64,000 nucleotides of DNA, taken from the NCBI GenBank assembly GCA_014381825.1, contig JACNKX010000112.1:1-64000 (forward strand), written 5' to 3'. The position numbers and the translations under genes were made by a program. Below, one piece after another: positions 46,744 to 56,200 of the stretch (position 1 is its first letter; every line of letters begins with the position of its first letter). This DNA comes from Planctomycetota bacterium (GTDB lineage: Bacteria; Planctomycetota; Planctomycetia; Pirellulales; Pirellulaceae). Under the pieces are notes generated by a model. The model saw only the letters and a list, made by a program, of their open reading frames with translations, did not search any database and was not told where the DNA came from.

Positions 46744-47559
46744 TCAGTCACTCGCACCACGGCGAAACCCACCGTTGATCGGGACGACCTGCCCGGTGAT
46801 AAAGTTCGCCGCAGGTGACGCGAGAAAACGGGCGCCACGAGCGACGTCCTCGGGCGTGCCCCAACGGCCGATCAGCGATTCGCGTCGCGCTCGCTCTTGC
46901 CAATACTCCGACGCGTCGTCGGCCCACGAAGTCTTGATCCAACCCGGAGCGAGACAATTGACTCGCACACTAGGGGCCAACGTTTGTGCAAGACTTTTGC
47001 TAAACGCCATGATCGCGCCTTTGATGGCGGCAAACATCTCGCCACTGTCTCCCGCCATTCCGCATTCGGCTTGATCCCAACCAACGTTCAAGATCACCGC
47101 ATCATCAGTTTCGCGCGCTCGCTCCTTCATCCGATCTCCGACCATCCGCGAGAGTCGTATCGTGGCCGTAACGTCGACCTGCCAGAGCAGCGCCAATTTG
47201 CCATCGAACGACAAATCGGCACTCTCGCCCGTCAAAACATCGGCACCGGCGTTGTTAATCCAGATGTCCACCCCATCACGCCAGTTCCAAGCTTGCTCGA
47301 CGAAACCTTCATGCGTTGCCGCGTCTCCAAGGTCGGCCATCAGGATGTGGCTGTCCCGATGCAGGCGTTGAATTTCGCGGCTGGTCGATTCAGCGCCCGC
47401 GTGATTGCTTCTTGCATGGACGATCACGTTTGCGCCCGCTCTAGCAAGTTCCAACGCGATTGCTCGACCGATGCCACTCGAAGAACCGGTGACAACAGCG
47501 ACCTTGCCGTCCAGGTCGTTCGTAGCAGATGTATCAGTTTTGTCGCTTGGTGCAGGCAT
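46744..47559 (-). CDS. SDR family protein lacking the catalytic Tyr and Ser
   Basis: A 271-residue short-chain dehydrogenase/reductase fold. The NAD(P) motif VTGSSSGIGRAIAL and the NNAG motif are normal. Where the Y-x3-K motif should be, the sequence reads Phe176-Ala-Ala-Ile-Lys180, and the Ser strand reads ILNVGWDQAE with no serine in place. Lys and the following LAPGWIKTSW loop are conserved. The protein may bind cofactor without normal catalysis or use another chemistry. It is divergent from an acyltransferase-domain gene 172 bases away, so it may serve a lipid or polyketide-like route. Confidence 0.9.
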   Translation of the reverse strand: MPAPSDKTDTSATNDLDGKVAVVTGSSSGIGRAIALELARAGANVIVHARSNHAGAESTSREIQRLHRDSHILMADLGDAATHEGFVEQAWNWRDGVDIWINNAGADVLTGESADLSFDGKLALLWQVDVTATIRLSRMVGDRMKERARETDDAVILNVGWDQAECGMAGDSGEMFAAIKGAIMAFSKSLAQTLAPSVRVNCLAPGWIKTSWADDASEYWQERARRESLIGRWGTPEDVARGARFLASPAANFITGQVVPINGGFRRGASD

Positions 47560-47731
47560 TTCAGACGAGATGATGTGAGGAGCGGAACAACCGTTGTCGC
47601 AACGTCGGTTTTACTTTGACTCGCACACGCCGACAAGCTCCGCCGATACTCAGACAGGAGAACATTCATGATGGATTAGGGGTTGGGCCTGAACAAGTCC
47701 GCAATTGCAGGAATTTCTATGGTGGCCATTG

Positions 47732-48856
47732 ATGGAAACTAACGAGTTGAAGTCGAAGCTGGAGTCAACGGCGTTCGCATTTCGCGGCTACAACATAACG
47801 AATCTCGGCCGAAGTCCGGAGATGCTCGCGCACCAAGCGTACGGCCCCGTGGTTCGCGATTGTCTGGAATCGGCCTCGTTAGTCTGTGCCGACGTGACTG
47901 GTAAGTCGGTCGATCTCGTCGGTCGCGTCGAGCGATGTGAGGAGACTTCGCTCGACACTTATGCCGAAGCGATCGCCATGATCATGGCTATGCAACAAGC
48001 TCAGATTCGAATCCTCGCCGAACAATTTGAGATCGAGTTGAAAGAGGCAAAATTCGCGCTCGGTTACAGTTTGGGTGAGATCACGGCGCTCGCTTTGAGC
48101 GGCGTGTTGGAGTTGAACGATGCGATGCGCGTGCCGCTGACATTGGCAGAGGACTGCGCGGCGCTCGCTCACGACGTCTCGCTTGGCGTCTTGTTCTCGC
48201 GTGGAAAGTCGTTGCCGCTGGACACGATTCAAAAGTTGTGCATGGAGATCAATCAATCGGCGAATGGCGTGATCGGCGTCTCCTCGATCTTGTCGCCGAA
48301 CTCGATTCTGTTGATGGGACAGGGTGATACGCTCGATCGATTCAAAGCTACGGCGCGACAGCTGCCCGATCGTATGACGCTCCGAAAGAATGACCACAAA
48401 TTCCCACCGTTGCACACTCCAATTGTTTGGCAGCGCAATATTTGCGATCGAGCGGCAGTGTTAATGCAGACTCTGCGTGGTGGTTTGACCGCGCCGCAAC
48501 CGAACGTTCTGTCGCTCGTCACGGGCAAGTGCAGCTACACGGACGTCAACGCGAGACAGACGCTGCAAGACTGGACCGATCATCCACAGCTGCTCTGGGA
48601 TGCCGTCTACGAAGTTCTTCGGTCAGACGTCGATACCGTGATTCATGTCGGTCCCGAGCCGAATATCATGCCGGCCACGTTCACGCGGCTCAAGGACAAC
48701 GTGGAAGCTGAAACAAAGGGAAAGATCGGCATGCGAGCGTTAACCGCAGTCGTCGATCACCCGTGGATCAAACGATTGTTGCCGGAGCGCACCGCGCTGC
48801 TACGTGCTCCGATGATCGAACAGATCATCTTGGAAGATTGGTTGCTCGCACAATAG
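47732..48856 (+). CDS. acyltransferase (FabD/PKS AT-like) domain protein
   Basis: A 374-residue stand-alone protein of the malonyl-CoA:ACP transacylase fold. The nucleophile elbow is GYSLGE with Ser113, where the family has GHSxGE. A catalytic-type His228 is present in KFPPLHTPIV. The usual N-terminal GQGSQ oxyanion loop is replaced by RGYNITNLG, and the Arg that binds the malonyl carboxylate is not evident in the region after LELNDAMRV. It may therefore use a non-malonyl acyl group or not be a transacylase. ATG 47732 is preferred over TTG 47705. Divergent from the atypical SDR. Confidence 0.78.
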   Translation: METNELKSKLESTAFAFRGYNITNLGRSPEMLAHQAYGPVVRDCLESASLVCADVTGKSVDLVGRVERCEETSLDTYAEAIAMIMAMQQAQIRILAEQFEIELKEAKFALGYSLGEITALALSGVLELNDAMRVPLTLAEDCAALAHDVSLGVLFSRGKSLPLDTIQKLCMEINQSANGVIGVSSILSPNSILLMGQGDTLDRFKATARQLPDRMTLRKNDHKFPPLHTPIVWQRNICDRAAVLMQTLRGGLTAPQPNVLSLVTGKCSYTDVNARQTLQDWTDHPQLLWDAVYEVLRSDVDTVIHVGPEPNIMPATFTRLKDNVEAETKGKIGMRALTAVVDHPWIKRLLPERTALLRAPMIEQIILEDWLLAQ

Positions 48857-48871
48857 CGGACTTGCCAACGT

Positions 48872-50575
48872 TCAATCGACTGTCGGCAATCGGTAGCAGG
48901 CGGCTTCTTCAGCATTGCGAACGAGTAACAGGTCTCCGTACAAACATGGAGTATTCCACGTCTTGCCTTCGATGGCGACGAACTTAGCGACTTCATGGAA
49001 ACGATCGGGCGTCGCCTCCACCATAACCACTTCGCCAGATTCCGCTTGGATCACGAGCACATCGTCAACGAGCAGGACCTGACCATGCCCGTAACGGCCT
49101 TTCTTCCACTGTTTCTTGCCAGTGTCGATCGCGATGCATTCGGCGATTCCATCGGACAGTCCGTAGGCGAAGCCTTGGCGAATAACATGATTCGTGAGCT
49201 TCGTCTTCAACACGGTCCTTTTGTCCCAGACTTTAGTTGCCGAGATGTTGCCATTCGCCTCGGCGGACAATTGCCAGAGCGCCGCGCCCGTGGAGTATCC
49301 CTTGGAAAGCAACAATCGTCCATCGCTCAGCAAGGTCGCTTGCGACACATTCGCTTCCCCAACGCTACTACCCTTCCAAGCTATCTCCCACAGCACATCG
49401 CCGGTTTGCGGGGCGTGGCCGCTGACAGTGTCTTCGTTAACGCTCACGATCATTTGTTGATCACCAATCGCCGCGAGCGTGGGCGAGGCGAAGCTGACTT
49501 GTCGGTCGCCCGCTTCCCAGACAAGTTCACCTGTTACGCGGTTGAACGCAGCAAGCGACACGCGTGGCCCTGCTTCGGGACCACCGACGGGAACGACGAC
49601 GAGGTCGTCAACGATCAACGGCGAGTTGCTGCGTCCCCATGCAACGGCCCTTCTATCTTCGCCCGGCGGAACGTGGTAGCGCTCCAATATGTTGTCGTGC
49701 CACAGCATTTTGCCAGTCGCTCCGTCAAGGCATAGAAAGCTGCCGGACGGCCCAAGTGTATAAACATACCCTTCATGAATCACTGGCGTGCTTCGCGGGC
49801 CCGTGCCACCGAGTATTGTGTGATGGCGGTTCGCTTCGCCGTGTCCCCATCGTAGTTTTCCTGTGGCAATCTCGTAACAGGTTACAAGCTCTTCCTCGCC
49901 TCGCTGCTCCATCGTGAGGGCAAAGCCATTGACCGCCACAAAGCCTGACCAACCTGCACCTATCGGTTGACGCCATAGTAGCTCCGGCGGATGGCGATCC
50001 CAGTCTCTTTCCAATTTGAGATCGGAAACCGTTCCATTACGATGCGTTCCCAACCACTGAGGAAAATCTTTCTCTGTGGTTGTTGCCAAATCGACACCAT
50101 CTGCATTGCCCACTTCGGAAGCCGTTTCGAGCAACGCATCGATTGGAGGTGCCCACCGCGATCGGAATGTCGGAATCAACTCGCCCGAGACGTGCCCTAT
50201 GCGAAACATAGTGAAGAACGCGGTAACACTAGCAACGACCGCAACGCAGCAGCCAACGCGAAACATTCCAGAATAACCACTGAAAAATAGAAACCAAAGA
50301 GCGAGCGTGCAATAAGCCAGAAAGCCGAGGATCAACGTCAAGATGTTTACAATAGCGTGGTCACCGCCCACGTCTCGCACTCGCATGACCATGATCATTG
50401 CGACAGTAAATGCCACAACAATCCATACCCACAGGGGCGGGACGAGCGGTTTTCGAGGGCTAGCCGCACTAAGATCCTTCGATCGGGACGGATCCTTCGA
50501 TGGGGACGACACATCCGCCTCGTGGGACTCATACGGGTTTTGGGACGCAGTCTCGTCGTTCGGCTCGTCCGTCAC
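48872..50575 (-). CDS. membrane-anchored PQQ-like beta-propeller protein
   Basis: A 567-residue protein with a polar N-terminal stretch, then about four membrane helices between residues 45 and 150 (WVWIVVAFTVAMIMVM, ILTLILGFLAYCTLALWFLF and VAVVASVTAFFTMF). A PQQ-type propeller follows, with LWRQPIGAGWSGFVAVNGFA, VYTLGPSGSFLCLDGATGKM and LVWEAGDRQVSFASPTLAA. GTG 50575 is chosen as start because GAGG lies nine bases upstream; TTG 50581 would be too close to it. The propeller is probably extracytoplasmic. Its promoter region is largely a palindromic repeat. Confidence 0.88.
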   Translation of the reverse strand: MTDEPNDETASQNPYESHEADVSSPSKDPSRSKDLSAASPRKPLVPPLWVWIVVAFTVAMIMVMRVRDVGGDHAIVNILTLILGFLAYCTLALWFLFFSGYSGMFRVGCCVAVVASVTAFFTMFRIGHVSGELIPTFRSRWAPPIDALLETASEVGNADGVDLATTTEKDFPQWLGTHRNGTVSDLKLERDWDRHPPELLWRQPIGAGWSGFVAVNGFALTMEQRGEEELVTCYEIATGKLRWGHGEANRHHTILGGTGPRSTPVIHEGYVYTLGPSGSFLCLDGATGKMLWHDNILERYHVPPGEDRRAVAWGRSNSPLIVDDLVVVPVGGPEAGPRVSLAAFNRVTGELVWEAGDRQVSFASPTLAAIGDQQMIVSVNEDTVSGHAPQTGDVLWEIAWKGSSVGEANVSQATLLSDGRLLLSKGYSTGAALWQLSAEANGNISATKVWDKRTVLKTKLTNHVIRQGFAYGLSDGIAECIAIDTGKKQWKKGRYGHGQVLLVDDVLVIQAESGEVVMVEATPDRFHEVAKFVAIEGKTWNTPCLYGDLLLVRNAEEAACYRLPTVD

Positions 50576-50589
50576 GGTCAAGTTCCTCT

Positions 50590-50666
50590 TCGTACGACGG
50601 CCCTCCGAGGCCGTCGAATACTGGCATCTCTATGGAGAGACGGCTTCGGAGAGCCGTCTTACGAAA
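50590..50666. repeat. 77-base palindromic repeat, BIME-like
   Basis: Arms 50590-50616 (starts TTCGTACGACGG) and 50640-50666 (ends CTTACGAA) are inverted repeats of 27 bases with three mismatches around a 23-base spacer. Each arm is itself a short palindrome (GACGGC, six to eight loop bases, GCCGTC). It ends three bases before the SDR stop and fills the gap between the SDR and PQQ genes. No target-site duplication is obvious. Confidence 0.85.
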
Positions 50667-50668
50667 CA

Positions 50669-51427
50669 CTAGCCGCGCCCGACAAGCGGCATCTTTGTTG
50701 CCATGACCGTTATGAATTGTACGTTGGCGTCGAGCGGCAATCCGGCCATATAGAGAATGGCTTGCGCGACATTTTCAACGTCCATTGTCGGCTCGACGGC
50801 AATCGATCCATCCGCCTGTGGCACGCCGTCGGCCATCCGCGCGGTCATCTCGGTGGCTGCGTTCCCAATATCGATCTGACCGCAGGCGATGTCGAAATTG
50901 CGACCGTCCAGCGAAGTCGACTTGGTCAGGCCGGTGATCGCGTGCTTCGTAGCCGTGTACGGAGCCGAATTCGGTCGCGGCGCATCTGCCGAGATTGAAC
51001 CGTTGTTGATGATGCGACCGCCCATCGGCGATTGCTTCTTCATCATTCGCACAGCCGCCTGCGTGCATAAAAACGCTCCTGTCAAATTGACATCGACGAC
51101 CGAACGCCATTGCTCGAAGGTTAGCTCTTCGATTGGAACAGGCGGCGCGCCGGTTCCCGCATTGTTGAACAGCACGTCAAGCCGTCCAAAGGCCTGTTCG
51201 ATCTCCGCGAACAGTTGGTTTACCGAAACTGCATTCGTAACATCCGTCGCAACCGGTAACGCCCGGACTGAGTCCGGTCCAGCGAGCTTCACGGTTTCCG
51301 CTAGAGCATCTGATCGTCGTCCAGCCAAGGCGACTGAGTAGCCTTCGCGTAACAATGCCAAGGCTGTGTGCCGCCCAATGCCGCTGCCCGCTCCCGTGAC
51401 GAGCGCGGTCTTTCCGTTAGGGTCCAT
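50669..51427 (-). CDS. SDR family oxidoreductase
   Basis: A 252-residue classical short-chain dehydrogenase/reductase. [13 protein letters not shown] binds the dinucleotide, LDVLFNNAG is the NNAG motif, and Ser144, Tyr157 and Lys161 form the catalytic set ([19 protein letters not shown]). It is an ordinary active-looking enzyme and contrasts with the SDR at 46744, which lacks Ser and Tyr. The substrate is unknown. It lies between the TPR gene (25 bases upstream of its start) and a palindromic repeat downstream. Confidence 0.94.
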   Translation of the reverse strand: MDPNGKTALVTGAGSGIGRHTALALLREGYSVALAGRRSDALAETVKLAGPDSVRALPVATDVTNAVSVNQLFAEIEQAFGRLDVLFNNAGTGAPPVPIEELTFEQWRSVVDVNLTGAFLCTQAAVRMMKKQSPMGGRIINNGSISADAPRPNSAPYTATKHAITGLTKSTSLDGRNFDIACGQIDIGNAATEMTARMADGVPQADGSIAVEPTMDVENVAQAILYMAGLPLDANVQFITVMATKMPLVGRG

Positions 51428-51451
51428 CAGTCGTAATCAACCTTCCGTGAT

Positions 51452-54178
51452 CTACTCGGGTTGCGGCATCGCCGCTTGGAATCTTGTTAGCTGTTCTTTG
51501 TAGAACGACATGTCGGGCTGGAGTTCGATGCATTGTTTCGCACAGTCGATCGCCAAATTGATCTTACCTTGCTTGAAATAAACTTCGCCGAGTGTATCGA
51601 TGTATTGGGCCTCGTCGGGAGTCAACTCAATCGCTCGATTGACGTGGATGAGTGCGTCGTCGAGGCGTCGATTGCACTTCGCGGCCAGCCATGCTGCATT
51701 ATTGTGATGCAACGCACTGTTCGGGAAGATGCCGCAAGTCTCGTCAATCAGTTCGTAGGAGCGTTTGAACAGTTCATCGGCGGCCTCCGTCTGCCAAAGT
51801 TTATCGAGCTGCGGCACGAATACTTCGGGAATGTTTAGCTCAGCTGGCCAAATTCGCTGGCAAATCCTCAACTCGTCGATCGCCTCGCTGATTCTTTCCA
51901 TCTTCAACAAGCCCTTTGCCCTCGTATGGTGGACTTCAAGCGGGATGCGGACGTAGCTTCCTTGATCCGTAAAGTGCCACAGTTCCTGAAGACAATTGAG
52001 CATTCGTTGTTCCGAATAAGCTGCGGCCCGCAGCGGGTCTTCTGCGCTGACCGACTGGCTGAGCGATGCGATGGCGTTGAACATTTGCAACTCGGACCAG
52101 GTGGAACAGCGACGAAGCAGTTCGTACTCTCGCTGGGCCGCGTCCGTTAATCCTCTCTGTGCCAAATGGGAAGCGAGCTCGTCATAACGCGAGGCTCCCG
52201 CCAACGGAATTAGTCTGGCCAACTGTTTCGATTCATTCCCGGCTTTCTCGTCGCCCGACTTGCTTAACATCTCGCCATACAGATAAAGCGCGTAAGGCTG
52301 ATGCTCCCGTTGCCACGCCATGTCGTACCATTTTGCAGCGTCAGTCCATTCTTCCTGCGCTGCCAGCATATCCGCCAATCGAATCGCCGCCGGACTATGA
52401 ACTTCCGCGATCGCCGTGAAGCACTCGCGAGCCAGCTCCTTCTCTTTATGGAGCAAGTACGTCTCGCCGATCGAGTTCAGCCACTTGGTACGCGAGGCAT
52501 GCTTTGCCTCCAGTGCCGCGACTCTTCTATGTACCGCGGAAATCTGCTCAACTACTTCGTCGTGACGCTTCCGCTGGTAAAACAAATTGCGGACGCGATC
52601 CAGTCGTAGTCTGGTCGTTTCGGTCGGTTCTAAAGCGCTGTAGACATCCCACCAGGTCTTGGAGGAGGTGCGATGGTTGGTGAACAATAAGGTTACGGAA
52701 GCCGCGTTGCGGTCCTTCTCGAAGGCTTGCGCAGCATGCTCGAAGGCTTCATCGAACATCTTTACTCGCAGTTCCGCTTCCGCGAGTTCCCGCATCTGAG
52801 TTCCGTCACGCTTGCTCTTGATAGAATTCGCAAGCCGCTCAAATGTTTCAACCGATTCATGCTTCTCGCCGGCGGTCGCCAGGATGCGGGCGAGTTGGAC
52901 AGCAATTCGAAAATTGTTTTGCCAGTTTTTCGAACCATCCGGTTTCGCGAGAACCTTGCGGAGCCATGCATCGCGCGATTCACGAGTTCTGCCAATCCCA
53001 GCCACTTCGAATGCATCAGCATATTGATTCCGCATGATCTGCACGTTGAACGCGTCGGCGGCGTTCTCTCGTGCCAGCAATTTGATCGCTTCATTCGTGA
53101 AGCCGTTCAAAAACAACGCTTCGCGGCAATGCTCCACGCGATCGCCGCTAACTCGACTCTCGGCGTAACCACGGATCGCGGTGATGTGCCTATCAAACTC
53201 GACCGTATTGCCGGCAAGCCGATTATAGGCTGCGGCAAATCCCAAAACTTCGATGTCCTCGTAATCAGCGGCGAGAAGTTCACGTTGTCGCTCGGCGAGT
53301 TCACCCCATGCTCGTTGATCGAACAGCAAACCTTGCAGCAAGTCCCCGTCGCTCGCTGCCAATTCGCGTGCAACCTCCAAAGCTCCGTCCTCGTCCCCAT
53401 TCACCCGCAGCATATGAACAAGCTTTGTTCGCGTGTCCGCTAATTTGGAAGAATCGGCAACGTCACTCGCGACTTGCCGTCGGAGTTCCTCGATCTTCGC
53501 GTCGAGTCCTCCCCGCAGAAACAGGAACGCAGCCCAATTTCGAATTCCACGCCCATCCGTCGCGGACTGTTCAAGCAGCGAATCGGACTTGTCGTACCGC
53601 TGCCTGGCCAAAAAATACGGCACTTGGCGGAGAACGAACTCGTCAAAACGCGTCCGATCCTTGTCGTCGCTGTAGTCCTCACGCCATCGCTCGGCCAGCG
53701 TCACGGCATCCTCGATCTGGCCTTCTCGTTCCAGTCGTTCTAAGACTTGTCGCCGACGCGTGGGAACCGTTTCCTTGTTCGTGATCGCGACGAGTGTCTC
53801 AACCGAGCCGACGCTAAGGATTCGCGCCCACAAGGCGTCCCGATTTTTACCCCGTGCGCGTCGGAATTGTCGTACCAGCGCGGCGACCTCGTCCGGCGTA
53901 TCGGCGAAGACGCCAAATTGAAAGTCTTCGAGAATTGCCTTTGCTCGTAGCCGAATCTCGGGATCTTTGCCTTCGGCGGCTCGTTGCAACGCTCGTTCGC
54001 TAGCGCGCCCAGCCTGCCAGAGAAATGCCGATGCTCGCTGTCGCACATCAAAGTTGCTAGAACCGAGCTGCTGCACTGCGATTGCAATTGCCTTGGGAGC
54101 GACAGAGGATTTCTGAGCTGGATCAGCCTGCGCGATGGCTGTCGCGGCAACTAACAATAGTATTTGCAGTGATCCCAC
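51452..54178 (-). CDS. large secreted TPR / helical repeat protein
   Basis: A 908-residue protein made almost wholly of helical repeats. A signal peptide VGSLQILLLVAATAIAQA starts at GTG 54178, with GAGGAA seven bases upstream. The frame is open to 54415 but that would place the signal peptide 80 residues inside the protein. A HEAT-like stretch (FDVRQRASAFLWQAGRASER) comes first, then TPR-like repeats through the protein, best seen at the end (DALIHVNRAIELTPDEAQYI and AIDCAKQCIELQPDMSFYK). It probably forms an extracytoplasmic scaffold. Its partner is unknown. Confidence 0.86.
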   Translation of the reverse strand: MGSLQILLLVAATAIAQADPAQKSSVAPKAIAIAVQQLGSSNFDVRQRASAFLWQAGRASERALQRAAEGKDPEIRLRAKAILEDFQFGVFADTPDEVAALVRQFRRARGKNRDALWARILSVGSVETLVAITNKETVPTRRRQVLERLEREGQIEDAVTLAERWREDYSDDKDRTRFDEFVLRQVPYFLARQRYDKSDSLLEQSATDGRGIRNWAAFLFLRGGLDAKIEELRRQVASDVADSSKLADTRTKLVHMLRVNGDEDGALEVARELAASDGDLLQGLLFDQRAWGELAERQRELLAADYEDIEVLGFAAAYNRLAGNTVEFDRHITAIRGYAESRVSGDRVEHCREALFLNGFTNEAIKLLARENAADAFNVQIMRNQYADAFEVAGIGRTRESRDAWLRKVLAKPDGSKNWQNNFRIAVQLARILATAGEKHESVETFERLANSIKSKRDGTQMRELAEAELRVKMFDEAFEHAAQAFEKDRNAASVTLLFTNHRTSSKTWWDVYSALEPTETTRLRLDRVRNLFYQRKRHDEVVEQISAVHRRVAALEAKHASRTKWLNSIGETYLLHKEKELARECFTAIAEVHSPAAIRLADMLAAQEEWTDAAKWYDMAWQREHQPYALYLYGEMLSKSGDEKAGNESKQLARLIPLAGASRYDELASHLAQRGLTDAAQREYELLRRCSTWSELQMFNAIASLSQSVSAEDPLRAAAYSEQRMLNCLQELWHFTDQGSYVRIPLEVHHTRAKGLLKMERISEAIDELRICQRIWPAELNIPEVFVPQLDKLWQTEAADELFKRSYELIDETCGIFPNSALHHNNAAWLAAKCNRRLDDALIHVNRAIELTPDEAQYIDTLGEVYFKQGKINLAIDCAKQCIELQPDMSFYKEQLTRFQAAMPQPE

Positions 54179-54392
54179 GCGGAGTTCCTCGTGACAAATG
54201 CTCCTGGCGTGCGCCGATGAATCCCGACTCCGACGCCCTAGATATTCTACCAGATCCTTCCAAGAGTGGGCGAAAAGAACACCGTTCCCCCTTCGATGAT
54301 TCACATCTCCGCGCCGTGCCTTCCGATCCGGCAGAGTAATCCGCTTCATAAGGGGAGTTTGCCTCAGCGACAAAGCTTTCCTATTGCGGCAC

Positions 54393-56186
54393 TCAATCAG
54401 CCGTCGCCGCTTCAATCACCTCCTCGTCGTCGCGGACAATCGGGATGGTGGCGTTAATTCCCAAAGCAACAATTCCAGATAAGAAGAAAGCGGCAGCACA
54501 CGTCGCAAATACGTACTCCCAACGCTCCGGACTGCCAACGACCCACAACAGGAGCGGTGGTGTGACAGCTGCTCCAAAGTTCCCCCACATATTTCCCCAG
54601 CCCAGAACCGAACCGACAAATCTGCCACCGACATCTTGATTGAAAGCCCACATCGCGGGTGTGCCGATTCCCGTAAAGAATGCCACGCATGCGAACATCA
54701 CAACCGCGATGGTCGGACTGGGATCGAACAGGCACACGATGTATGCCCCCATCGCAATAAACCGAGATACGGTAATCGGTAGCACTCGCCCCCATCGCAA
54801 ACCGACAACGCGAACTAGGCGATCGGTAACAGTTCCACCGGAAAACATACCGAGTCCTCCGGCGATTGGTGGGATCGCCGACAGTAACCCTACGGTTTCG
54901 ATTGACAGTTGATGTTCGTTTGTGAAGTAGCGCGGGGCCAATAGCATCAGAAATGCCCAGCCGATATTTGTGAACCACTGAGTCAGGCAACACAGCCACA
55001 TACTTACACTTTTTATCAAAGGCAAAAGAGGTACACCGGAAACTTTTCCTTCCGTTTGAGGCAACGATTGCGAATCACCGGCAATTAACTCCGCTTCCGC
55101 CGAGTTGCACTTTGGGTGGCTTGCCGGTGATTTATGGCAAGTCCACCAAATGACGGCCGCCACGATCAATCCCAACGAACCGTACAGAAACATCAATGGT
55201 CGCCAGCCAGCGACGTAGAGCTTCTTGATGCTTTGCCGATGGAGCCCTTCGAGTACAAGCCTGTTCATTCGGTGAGTCTCTGTCTCCGTCAGCTCGGCGC
55301 CGCGCCGCGCCAGTCGTCTCGCTTCATTCTCTACTTTGATATCCTTAAGGTCATCTGGCTCGAAGAACGAACGTGCCTGAATGACACCGTTAATCTCTTC
55401 CAGCAGTGCGGGAACTTCACTTTGCGGAAAGGGCCTAACGTCTGGTGCGGCATCTTTCGTCGATTTTCCCGTAGCCGCAAGTCCTTCTTGCTTTGCTTCG
55501 AGTGCCCGCGCATAGTTGTCGGCGAATGCTTGAACTAGAGTTTGTCCGGAGGTCGTGAATTGTTCGAAGCAATTGTCCCTTAGTAGACTGATCGTCGGCG
55601 AGTCTGCCGGTCGTTCAATCGCGAGCTCGTAGCAAAGCCGCTCACCGTTCATGATCGAGTTTGAATCGAGAGTCGGAGGCGTGCTGGCAGGGGTAAACCA
55701 AACGAGCAAGTAGCCGGTCGCGAACATTGCGAGTACCGCACCCACTCGTCCGCCCATCGAGATGATGCCGCTCGCCGACCCTCGCGACTGAAACGGAACC
55801 CACTTACTGACGATACTGGCTGCCGTTGGATAAGCCCCGGCTTGTGCGAAGCCAAATCCGAATCGCAACAGGAGAACTGCCGCAAAGGCTGACGCCGCTC
55901 CTGTCAGCCCAGTAAAGAGCGACCACAGCAAGATGTACGATGTCAGCATAATCCGCGATCCGAATCGATCCGTCAGCCACCCAGCTGGAACTTGCCCCAG
56001 CGCATACGTCCAGAAGAACGCGCTCAGCATCATGCCGACTTGCTGATCCGTAAGGTTAAGATCTTCCTGAATGTAAGTCTGGGCGACCGAAATGCAAAAG
56101 CGGTGCAGATACAACAAGACTGACATCAAGAATGCAGCCGCGATGACGATGTGCCGGACGCTGGTTGGTCGTTCGAGTTGATTCAT
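54393..56186 (-). CDS. MFS transporter, ACS-like, with large central insertion
   Basis: A 597-residue major facilitator with 12 helices. The loop after helix 2 reads GWLTDRFGSRIMLTSY, the MFS motif A, and the first helices (LHRFCISVAQTYIQEDLNL) resemble the anion:cation symporter (sugar acid) group. Between helices 5-6 and 7 lie about 150 extra polar residues (around 185-320), far more than the usual linker; normal members are about 430 long. The gene begins 14 bases after the epimerase-like gene stop, so they are likely co-transcribed and may act on the same sugar (inference). Confidence 0.9.
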   Translation of the reverse strand: MNQLERPTSVRHIVIAAAFLMSVLLYLHRFCISVAQTYIQEDLNLTDQQVGMMLSAFFWTYALGQVPAGWLTDRFGSRIMLTSYILLWSLFTGLTGAASAFAAVLLLRFGFGFAQAGAYPTAASIVSKWVPFQSRGSASGIISMGGRVGAVLAMFATGYLLVWFTPASTPPTLDSNSIMNGERLCYELAIERPADSPTISLLRDNCFEQFTTSGQTLVQAFADNYARALEAKQEGLAATGKSTKDAAPDVRPFPQSEVPALLEEINGVIQARSFFEPDDLKDIKVENEARRLARRGAELTETETHRMNRLVLEGLHRQSIKKLYVAGWRPLMFLYGSLGLIVAAVIWWTCHKSPASHPKCNSAEAELIAGDSQSLPQTEGKVSGVPLLPLIKSVSMWLCCLTQWFTNIGWAFLMLLAPRYFTNEHQLSIETVGLLSAIPPIAGGLGMFSGGTVTDRLVRVVGLRWGRVLPITVSRFIAMGAYIVCLFDPSPTIAVVMFACVAFFTGIGTPAMWAFNQDVGGRFVGSVLGWGNMWGNFGAAVTPPLLLWVVGSPERWEYVFATCAAAFFLSGIVALGINATIPIVRDDEEVIEAATAD

Positions 56187-56200
56187 GTTGTGTCACTCTG

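Noticed and set aside
52727-53443. 238-codon plus-strand frame
   Set aside because: Opposite strand of the large TPR protein; composition is that of a shadow.
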